The notes below the pieces were generated by a model. It was given only the letters and a program-made list of their open reading frames with translations. It had not been told where the DNA came from and searched no databases. DNA of 6,086 nt from Euryarchaeota archaeon UBA13 (GTDB taxonomy: Archaea; Thermoplasmatota; Poseidoniia; Poseidoniales; Poseidoniaceae): assembly GCA_002495945.1 (NCBI GenBank), contig DAHU01000114.1:1-6086 (forward strand), given 5' to 3'. The translations under genes and the position numbers were made by a program. Of this stretch, positions 1-5,762 are shown in pieces (within the stretch, counting starts at the first letter, position 1; every line of letters begins with the position of its first letter).

Positions 1-1412
1 GTTTCAGAGAAGGAAACGGTTCGTTCGAAAGACACTTTGTAATTCGCAGAGACCATTTCTGAATCCTCAAGGCCAGTCAATTGGATTTTTTCTTGTATTT
101 CATAGATTCCACTTGGCGAAGAAATAAAGTTTCCACTGGTATATTCGCAGAAATCGCTTTTCGAAATATACTCTTCAATCGAGTGCACAGTTGCTTCGAT
201 TACCACCATACATTCAGCGACTAATCTAATGTTTTGGCTCCCGCTAATCTTTACAGTAGAGTACAAAAAGTCGGCAGAAATTGTGTTTGAAATGTCTAAG
301 TCAAGGCCATTGTCAATACATCCAGCAGTGTCGTCAGGGATATCTTGGAAGAAATCGACAGATGTATGATGGTAGGCATTTCCGACGATTATTGTGTATT
401 TACCGAAGTCAACCATGCATCCCTCTTGGTTAGTTAATTGCCAATCGTGCAGGTCAACTACAAAATTACCATTTTGATTTTCTTTAACTCGGTCTGTTAA
501 ATTGCATACATCAATTAATTCGTTCGTATATACTTCACCAAAATCACTGACAATGAATATTTCCAATTCACAACCAGTGTCCCCAATTACTGCTTGATTT
601 TGATACTCTGCAGAGATAGTGAGGCTTGGATTTCTTGATTGATCATTTAATTGCCATTGTAATTTACTCAATCCAATATTCCCATCATTAATTGTGGCAT
701 TATTTTCAAATTGTTTGATTTCGGGAGTGTTAATCTTGTGCTCTGGGAAATCACCCAATATGTAGATGGATAAATCGCCAAGATTCTCTAACCATGCCTC
801 TTCTATGACGTGATTTGCCGAGTATATATTTTCTTGCGGATGGAGGATTGTAGTACCTTTGAAGCAGTCGGTAAAAATTTGTTTTATTGATTGGTATTCA
901 AGTACAATCACACAGTTTTCATCAGCCAAATCTATGCTGCTAGCGGTAGGATTGTGTAAAAATCCTTGAATTAGGTAAGTATTTGATTTGACACTTGGTA
1001 ATTCAACAACGTTCAATTTCAACTCAACTTCTTCAGATAATGTACTGTTACCATAGAACTGTACATATGTGCTATCACTGATTCCCATTGTGCTGTGAAT
1101 AGTATTGATAGTGTAGGTGCCTGTGGCAATCTCATCTCCATTATTATCTTTAAAATCCCACTCATGGGTCATTAAATCAATTAATTCGCCTTGGTTAATT
1201 TCTACGGATTGCACTTGATTTCTACATCTATCTATTGAGGAGAAAATTACCACATCGTTATCATTTGTTACAGTAAAAAAGTAGTCACACGATGGATTGT
1301 TTTTTATTTCTACAGTGGATGATGGATTGTATAAAGTTGGACTCAAGGATAGTGATTCACCAATCAAATAATATTCATTAAAATCTTGTTCATTGATTTC
1401 GATTATCAGGCC
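1..1412 (-). repeat. Tandem diverged beta-sandwich domains within the exported protein
   Basis: Protein-level repeats can be aligned by eye. Domains 1 and 3 match best. Each has a first Cys followed by hydrophobic strands (C74, C313), then a second Cys 21-22 residues later (C95, C335). A hydrophobic strand ending in a Trp follows (W117, W356), then a polar turn and a tyrosine-bearing strand (GTYTI at 130-134, GKYTI at 369-373). Domains 2 and 4 keep the Cys pair (199/215, 433/454) but have lost most of the turn motif. The copies differ strongly at the DNA level, so the duplications are old. Confidence 0.6.
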
Positions 1413-1508
1413 ATGGCCGTCATTTGTCTCGGCATTAGAGTGAGGTATCGCTGAAAAAATTATCACGCCGGCGAGCAAAGCAATGGCAAACCTTTGAGCC
1501 CCGGCCAT
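1..1508 (-). CDS. Exported multi-domain beta-sandwich protein (BsuPI-like repeats), 3' end outside window
   Basis: An open frame of 502 codons runs from ATG at 1508 to the left edge with no stop, so the C-terminus is missing. Residues 1-26 form a signal peptide: a short start with one Arg, the hydrophobic core FAIALLAGVIIF, then SNA before ETND. The remainder reads as about four beta-sandwich domains (roughly 33-168, 175-260, 285-388, 402-502). Domain 1 resembles the BsuPI proteinase-inhibitor family (Pfam name recalled, not searched): a NPS turn, a Cys-bounded strand pair, a W-D-F-x-D-N-N-G turn and a G-T-Y-T-I strand. The ten cysteines fall as pairs (74/95, 199/215, 313/335, 364/397, 433/454), which suggests disulfides outside the cell. 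Sequons are at N154, N270 and N336. The start is firm because an in-frame stop lies six codons upstream. No catalytic motif is visible, so a binding or surface role is inferred; protease inhibition is not shown. A C-terminal membrane anchor may lie beyond the window. Confidence 0.85.
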   Translation of the reverse strand, partial: MAGAQRFAIALLAGVIIFSAIPHSNAETNDGHGLIIEINEQDFNEYYLIGESLSLSPTLYNPSSTVEIKNNPSCDYFFTVTNDNDVVIFSSIDRCRNQVQSVEINQGELIDLMTHEWDFKDNNGDEIATGTYTINTIHSTMGISDSTYVQFYGNSTLSEEVELKLNVVELPSVKSNTYLIQGFLHNPTASSIDLADENCVIVLEYQSIKQIFTDCFKGTTILHPQENIYSANHVIEEAWLENLGDLSIYILGDFPEHKINTPEIKQFENNATINDGNIGLSKLQWQLNDQSRNPSLTISAEYQNQAVIGDTGCELEIFIVSDFGEVYTNELIDVCNLTDRVKENQNGNFVVDLHDWQLTNQEGCMVDFGKYTIIVGNAYHHTSVDFFQDIPDDTAGCIDNGLDLDISNTISADFLYSTVKISGSQNIRLVAECMVVIEATVHSIEEYISKSDFCEYTSGNFISSPSGIYEIQEKIQLTGLEDSEMVSANYKVSFERTVSFSE

Positions 1509-1578
1509 GGTACACAGTATGACTCATCATTTGAAAGGGCAGCGGTCATCGGAACTATTTGTGGGTGAAATCTTGAAG
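1509..1578. promoter_or_regulatory. Divergent intergenic region between exported protein and MBL hydrolase
   Basis: These 70 bases separate the two divergent start codons and must hold at least part of both promoters. No strong archaeal TATA box (TTTATAWA-like) is seen. The best minus-strand candidate is the weak CTTTCAAATG at 1538-1529, centred about 25 bases upstream of ATG 1508. That would fit a leaderless transcript. For the plus gene only an AT-rich aactattt at 1553-1560 stands out, and it is too close to the start to be a convincing TATA box for it. Confidence 0.4.
1564..1568 (+). promoter_or_regulatory. Ribosome binding site GGTGA supporting start at 1579
   Basis: GGTGA, a common archaeal Shine-Dalgarno core, ends ten bases before ATG 1579. 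This is one reason to prefer 1579 over the in-frame ATGs at 1507 and 1519, which have no comparable signal. The spacing is slightly long. Confidence 0.45.
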
Positions 1579-2343
1579 ATGCCGACCTTAGTTCTTGAAA
1601 CTGATAAGTTGCTAGTTTATCAGCAAGAATTGGGCCAGTGGGACAATCTAAATCATTTGGTTGTCTGCAAATTAACCTCGCATGCATGCATTGTAGACCC
1701 TTTTGACGGTGAGTATTGGTATGATTTCTGTACTGGCCAAGGAATTCACATCACTGAAATTTGGCTAACCCATAGCCACTGGGACCATGTTAAAGGGGTA
1801 CAAGAACTAGTCAATGTTTCAGGCCAAAAACTAATCATAAGATGCCATGAGTTAGAACAACAGCGTGGATTTGAGTTCGATGGTATAACTTGGTGGAGCC
1901 ACCCCAAATTCACTGCTGTAAAACAAAATTTTGGCGGTTTAGAGTTTACCATACATTGTACTCCTGGACACACGCCAGGCCATGTAACAATCGCTGGTAA
2001 TGGCTTACTTATCACTGGAGATTGTTTATTCTTAGGTCGATGTGGAAGAACCGATTTGTATGGTGGCAGTAAAGATCAGCAGCGACAATCCTTACTGTAC
2101 TTAAGCGATATTATCTCCATCCTTGACGGTGAGAGTGTTGTACTACCAGGCCACAGGTATCCACTGGCTGATGGGACAAATCCAACAGTTCTCAAACTGA
2201 GTGATTTCGTTATTGCCAATGAAGCATTAAATTCCGTAGGAAATGATGAAGACTGGAATAGCTTAGATTTCCTTGCCTTCGATGATAACATGGCTGCTAA
2301 AGCGCGTCGTCAAGAAGCTCAAAATTCAGAGGATGTCCTCTAA
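1579..2343 (+). CDS. Metallo-beta-lactamase-fold hydrolase, glyoxalase II / persulfide dioxygenase (ETHE1)-like
   Basis: A complete 254-residue protein with the full metal-site set: THSHWDH at 64-70 (H65, H67, D69, H70), H131 in TPGHTPGH, D148 in ITGDCLFLG and H192 in LPGHRYP. The segment GRCGRTDLYGGS (153-164) is the signature shared by hydroxyacylglutathione hydrolases and ETHE1-type persulfide dioxygenases. The first group hydrolyses thioesters such as lactoylglutathione; the second oxidises glutathione persulfide with one iron. Motifs alone do not separate the two. The tail after H192 is only 62 residues, shorter than the helical domain of classical glyoxalase II and closer to ETHE1 or short GloB forms. 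Its FLAFDDNMAAKARR (231-244) resembles the end of that group. There is no signal peptide, so it is cytoplasmic. Most archaea lack glutathione, so the true thiol is unknown. The frame also opens at 1507, but that would overlap the neighbour's start codon and add a 24-residue tail that does not look like the family. Confidence 0.9.
   Translation: MPTLVLETDKLLVYQQELGQWDNLNHLVVCKLTSHACIVDPFDGEYWYDFCTGQGIHITEIWLTHSHWDHVKGVQELVNVSGQKLIIRCHELEQQRGFEFDGITWWSHPKFTAVKQNFGGLEFTIHCTPGHTPGHVTIAGNGLLITGDCLFLGRCGRTDLYGGSKDQQRQSLLYLSDIISILDGESVVLPGHRYPLADGTNPTVLKLSDFVIANEALNSVGNDEDWNSLDFLAFDDNMAAKARRQEAQNSEDVL
2326..2343. other. 18-base convergent overlap of two coding ends
   Basis: The plus-strand hydrolase stops at TAA 2341-2343, and the minus-strand surface-protein gene stops at TGA, whose complement tca occupies 2326-2328. 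Both frames are coding across these 18 bases. There is no room for a separate terminator, and no clear T-run follows either stop. The two transcripts must therefore overlap antisense at their 3' ends. Confidence 0.85.
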
Positions 2344-5300
2344 GTTAACCATATTTGGAATTGCTGCATCTTGTTCTTGTTGCTGTTGAATTTCAAATTG
2401 TTTCCATTGCGGTAACTCTGCAGGGTCTTGACCAACCCAACCCAAGGCACGTGCTTCTTCCAATTGACCATTCGCAACATAATAATCAATCCAAGCCGTA
2501 CGTCTCTCTTCTTCTTCATCGGAAAAGGCCGAATTCATCATTGATTCCTCAGCTTTTTGTTGGCGAGCTTTGTTGCGCGCTAAAGTCTTAGAAACTTGAG
2601 CCACTACGATAACCGACAATAGTACCACAATTGCAATTCCAAGATAAACAAGAGTGGGTTCAATGCTACTTGCTGTTGCGTCAGAATCGCTCTCTCCATT
2701 TTGCTGCGGTTCAGTAATTTTGCACACCACCGAACCAGTTCTGCCCTCAAAGATTTCAGGGTCGTATGGGCACGGGTCCGATGCATCGCTGGTCCCGTCT
2801 TTATCTGAATCTAAACACCCAAAAACATCCCTAAATGATGTGCCAAAGTCTTCTGTACAGTCATCTCCTTGGTATGCTCCACTGGTGAAATTATCACCAT
2901 ATCCATCGCCATCAAAGTCACTCCATTGGGTTGGTTCTAGCGGGAAATCATCCGTCCTATTATCACCGTAACCATCTCCATCTTGGTCGCTCCATTCGTC
3001 AGGTAGTAACGGAAATGCATCTCCAATTTGATTCCTTATCTCAATTATTCTATTAGCGTCGTTTTCATCTTGAACATAGTCAATTGTCCACAGATAATTA
3101 TCACCATATCCATCCAAATCAGTGTCGACCCATTGTTCTCCATCTTCGGGGAATTCATCATCAACATCGGCCCAACCGTCGCCATCGGAGTCAACACATC
3201 CGTATCGATTGTTTTCTTCTGATGTACCAAATGTATCAGGACAGTCATCACCACCCGGCTTGTTTATTTCATCACCATAGCCGTCACCATCACGGTCAGC
3301 CCATTGTAAGGGATTCTGTGGAAAGGCGTCTTCAGGGTCAACAAATCCGTCTCCGTCACTATCAGGACAACCGCGTGAAATAGGATTGGCAGAGCTGCCA
3401 GCCTGGGTTGGACAAATATCACCGTTAATTGACCCAGTCCCGTTATTGTCGCCAAATCCGTCCCCATCGAAATCGGACCATTGTGTTGGGTCAAATTTGA
3501 ATGCGTCACCATTGTTTCCTGCAGCATTATCGCCGTAACCATCGCCGTCAGTATCCTTGCACTGGGTTGGATCATCAGGGAATATGTCTGGATTATTACC
3601 AGATTGGTTGTCGCCACCGCATTCTAGTGAGTCGCCATCGCGATTTTCCCACTGGGTTTTATCGTTTGGAAACGGGTCACCCTGGTCGGAATAACCGTCG
3701 CCGTCAGTATCTAAGCATCCTATTCTATCTATTGTAGAGAAACCAGTTTCGTCGGGGCATTCATCCGGATTATTGCCATCTTGGTTTTCTCCAAATCCAT
3801 CACCATCCTTATCACACCATTGTGTTGGGTCAAGTGGCGCACCGTCGGCTTGACAATAGCCTGTTGAGGATACAGGTCCCCAATTGGCGGTGGGGTCAGA
3901 GTAAGTATCTCCATCAGTATCGATACAACCGTACCTGTCTGCTGTTGAGTTTCCGTATACAGTTGGGCACGCATCAGCATCATCTCCGACCTGATTATCA
4001 CCCCACCAATCGCCATCTGTATCGACCCATTGGTAGTGATTAACGGGGAATTTGTCGATTTCAGTTGCGCCAGCAACTATTGTGCCTGGCCAAGTACCAT
4101 CTCTATTATCATCCCATGATTCATTATCGTAATTATCTCCCCATCCATCACTGTCAGTATCATTCCATTGTGTTGGATTATTTGGAAAAGCATCACCACG
4201 TTGATTGATATGGAAAAACGAATTTACCAGTTCAAAATAATACTCATCGCCATAGCCGTCACCATCACTGTCTTGCCACTGCTCAGGGTCGTTAGGAGCC
4301 CAGTCATTATCGTCAGACCATCCGTCACCATCGTTGTCAGGACAGCCATATCGATCTTGGTTTGAGGTGCCAAATTGGTTGACACAAGAGTCCGGAGTTG
4401 TCGCAGGGGCAGGATTGTCGCCATAGCCGTCACCATCTGTATCGTTCCACTGAGTGCCATCATATGGGAATGCATCGGTGACACCATCACCTTGGTCTGA
4501 GGTATTGTATCCGTCTCCATCTTCATCTAAATCTGCTAACCAGTAATAAATTCCTTCATCATCTCTGCCATACGTCGTGACAATTTTGGTACCGTCTGAT
4601 GACCATGTGAGGCCATTAACTTGGCCACAGTTGTTGCCGCCACAGCCATTTGGTGCCGGCGCCCCAAAGAAATCAACGACTTGTCCGCTATCAGTAGTAT
4701 GAATCTTGATTGAGCCACCGTCACCTTGGTAGTAAGAATGTCCGTTGGCTATTTGCTTTGAATCACTTGAAAAATCAGCCGATAAGCATGATGATGTTGT
4801 TGGCCTTTCCCAAATTCTTGTCCATGCAGAATTGACATATTTGTACATGTCAAAACTGGCGCCTGACCCTTCCCAAGCACCGCACATTGAGATATAGTTG
4901 CCATCTGGTGACCAATCGATATCGTTTATTCCGGATGGAGGACTGCTGATTGAATGAACTGTGGCTCGAGTTGTTATGTCAACAACATAGAAGTCACCAT
5001 TTGCTGCAACTGCAATCATGCTCCCGTCAGGTGAGAATGCTGAGGCATAGAATCTATCCTCGCCATTAGGATTTATTCCACTGCCCAATTGTTGGCCATC
5101 AGCCGTTTGAATTAGAATAACCTGGCCGTTAGTCCCTCCATTGCCGGAGCGACCTATCGATACTGCGACTAAGCTGTTGTCCGGTGAAAATTCAACATCG
5201 TATACGTAATCACCACCGCCGACATCTACGCTTATTTTACCGTGTATTGAAGTCATGCTTGCAGAATAATACAGGTTTATTGAATCATCATCAAGGCCTG

Positions 5301-5730
5301 CGACGACCATACTATTGTCTGATGAAAATGCTACTGATGTGACTTCGCCACCGTTAATCGCTTGAGCTGATCTTGTGTTTAGGTGAGTGGTTGCATTCCA
5401 TATTCTAACCCAACCATTTTCGTCGCCAGTAACGATGAATTCATCATCGCCGGAAAAGTCAACGTCGTTGTAATTTTGGCTAGATGTTAAACCGAATTCC
5501 TCTTGGAAATTTGGATTATTTGCGCTCCACCCGTCATTGAAATCAGAAATCCCGTCGCCATCTCGGTCGGGACATCCAGCACGGTCGACTGTTGAGGTAC
5601 CTGATGCCCAAACACAGTCATCGGACGAGTCGGCAACTCCATCACCATCTGAATCAGCGGAAACAATCAATGGCATGGTCGAGAGAACCAGTAAAGCAAT
5701 GATTGTAAAAACGCCCCTACGAGGTTCCAT
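2326..5730 (-). CDS. Membrane-anchored TSP3 calcium-loop / WD40-like propeller surface protein
   Basis: A 1134-residue type I membrane protein. Residues 1-25 are a signal peptide (MEPRR, hydrophobic core, cleavage after VSA). Two TSP3 loops follow (26, 55). A seven-bladed propeller spans about 80-400, with F-S-x-D-x-S/G blade motifs such as VEFSPDNSLVAV and AFSPDGSMIAVA. Nineteen more DxDGDG-type loops run from 401 to 985. A membrane helix at 1026-1046 is followed by basic KTLARNKARQQK, which places the last 88 residues in the cytoplasm. All 24 cysteines lie outside the membrane, and seven pairs have the form C-x13/14-C around GTS and GC. TSP3 loops bind calcium in their known families, and seawater would supply it. 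A stiff calcium-loaded stalk holding a binding propeller is the inferred design; the ligand is unknown. Sequons include N112, N429, N523, N594, N764, N924 and N947. The tail has an acidic DEEEE run, WIDYYVANGQLEEARALGW and a Q-rich end. The gene starts at ATG 5730, just downstream of a good TATA box. Confidence 0.93.
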   Translation of the reverse strand: MEPRRGVFTIIALLVLSTMPLIVSADSDGDGVADSSDDCVWASGTSTVDRAGCPDRDGDGISDFNDGWSANNPNFQEEFGLTSSQNYNDVDFSGDDEFIVTGDENGWVRIWNATTHLNTRSAQAINGGEVTSVAFSSDNSMVVAGLDDDSINLYYSASMTSIHGKISVDVGGGDYVYDVEFSPDNSLVAVSIGRSGNGGTNGQVILIQTADGQQLGSGINPNGEDRFYASAFSPDGSMIAVAANGDFYVVDITTRATVHSISSPPSGINDIDWSPDGNYISMCGAWEGSGASFDMYKYVNSAWTRIWERPTTSSCLSADFSSDSKQIANGHSYYQGDGGSIKIHTTDSGQVVDFFGAPAPNGCGGNNCGQVNGLTWSSDGTKIVTTYGRDDEGIYYWLADLDEDGDGYNTSDQGDGVTDAFPYDGTQWNDTDGDGYGDNPAPATTPDSCVNQFGTSNQDRYGCPDNDGDGWSDDNDWAPNDPEQWQDSDGDGYGDEYYFELVNSFFHINQRGDAFPNNPTQWNDTDSDGWGDNYDNESWDDNRDGTWPGTIVAGATEIDKFPVNHYQWVDTDGDWWGDNQVGDDADACPTVYGNSTADRYGCIDTDGDTYSDPTANWGPVSSTGYCQADGAPLDPTQWCDKDGDGFGENQDGNNPDECPDETGFSTIDRIGCLDTDGDGYSDQGDPFPNDKTQWENRDGDSLECGGDNQSGNNPDIFPDDPTQCKDTDGDGYGDNAAGNNGDAFKFDPTQWSDFDGDGFGDNNGTGSINGDICPTQAGSSANPISRGCPDSDGDGFVDPEDAFPQNPLQWADRDGDGYGDEINKPGGDDCPDTFGTSEENNRYGCVDSDGDGWADVDDEFPEDGEQWVDTDLDGYGDNYLWTIDYVQDENDANRIIEIRNQIGDAFPLLPDEWSDQDGDGYGDNRTDDFPLEPTQWSDFDGDGYGDNFTSGAYQGDDCTEDFGTSFRDVFGCLDSDKDGTSDASDPCPYDPEIFEGRTGSVVCKITEPQQNGESDSDATASSIEPTLVYLGIAIVVLLSVIVVAQVSKTLARNKARQQKAEESMMNSAFSDEEEERRTAWIDYYVANGQLEEARALGWVGQDPAELPQWKQFEIQQQQEQDAAIPNMVNLEDIL
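2593..2655 (-). other. Single transmembrane helix of the TSP3/propeller protein
   Basis: Residues 1026-1046 (TLVYLGIAIVVLLSVIVVAQ and one more) are an uncharged hydrophobic stretch of 21 residues. An acidic, Ser-rich linker precedes it and a Lys/Arg-rich segment follows, so the positive-inside rule places the C-terminal tail in the cytoplasm and the loops and propeller outside. Confidence 0.9.
2776..4530 (-). repeat. Array of 19 TSP3-type calcium loops (residues 401-985)
   Basis: The loops start at residues 401, 430, 465, 487, 524, 570, 604, 640, 674, 696, 726, 753, 790, 812, 847, 869, 915, 938 and 974. Class A (12 copies) reads P-T-Q-W-x-D-x-D-G-D-G-Y-G-D-N. Class B (6 copies here, plus one at residue 55) reads R-x-G-C-x-D-x-D-G-D-G-x-x-D, preceded by a Cys 14-15 residues earlier. 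The loop at 401 is a variant. Several loops have lost ideal ligand positions (DTDSDGWGDN, DTDGDWWGDN, NRDGDSLECGGDN, DTDLDGYGDN). The copies share similar DNA but differ at many synonymous sites, so the array is not a recent expansion. Confidence 0.9.
4531..5493 (-). other. Seven-bladed WD40-like beta-propeller domain (residues 80-400)
   Basis: Seven repeats of about 30-45 residues begin near residues 87, 127, 176, 227, 268, 315 and 371. Each shows a hydrophobic-x-hydrophobic-S-x-D-x-x-x-hydrophobic core, for example VDFSGDDEFIV, VAFSSDNSMVV, IDWSPDGNYIS and LTWSSDGTKIV. Seven such units are the usual number for a closed WD40-type propeller. These domains normally bind proteins or other ligands through the top face. 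Cysteines C283/C315 and C363/C368 may add disulfides. Positions of blade edges are approximate. Confidence 0.8.
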
Positions 5731-5746
5731 GCTCTTCGGATTGATG

Positions 5747-5756
5747 ATATAATAAA
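5747..5756 (-). promoter_or_regulatory. Archaeal TATA box for the surface-protein gene
   Basis: The minus strand reads TTTATTATAT here, close to the archaeal TATA consensus. Its centre is about 21 bases upstream of ATG 5730. Archaeal transcription normally starts about 25 bases below the TATA centre, so the transcript would begin at or very near the start codon and be essentially leaderless. No Shine-Dalgarno sequence precedes this ATG, which agrees. Confidence 0.65.
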
Positions 5757-5759
5757 GGA
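5755..5759 (+). promoter_or_regulatory. Possible AAGGA ribosome binding site of the winged-helix gene
   Basis: AAGGA precedes ATG 5763 with only three bases between, shorter than usual, so its function is doubtful. It overlaps the opposite-strand TATA box. No convincing plus-strand TATA box lies in the gap; a weak ttgtaaaaac near 5703-5712, inside the neighbour's coding region, is the best candidate. Confidence 0.3.
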
Positions 5760-5762
5760 ATT

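Noticed and set aside
1507..1578. N-terminal extension of the hydrolase from ATG 1507 or 1519
   Set aside because: It would overlap the divergent gene's start codon, has no ribosome site and does not resemble the family N-terminus.
1463..1687. Minus-strand open frame spanning the 1508/1579 junction
   Set aside because: It overlaps two better supported genes in a different frame and has no recognisable features.
2344..2400. Terminator after the hydrolase gene
   Set aside because: No hairpin followed by a T-run is seen; the T-rich bases encode the Gln-rich end of the opposite gene.
3084..3383. His-rich open frame on the plus strand
   Set aside because: It is the antisense reading of the Asp/Gly loop codons (gat, ggt), which give cat/acc-type runs. 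No start signal supports it.
4224..4526. Met/Thr-rich open frames in other frames of the loop array
   Set aside because: They repeat in register with the DxDGDG codons and are low-complexity shadows of the real gene.
2776..4530. CRISPR-like array of short spaced repeats (atcaccatatccatcgcc-like)
   Set aside because: The repeats keep codon phase, vary at synonymous sites, have uneven spacing and lie within one continuous coding frame.
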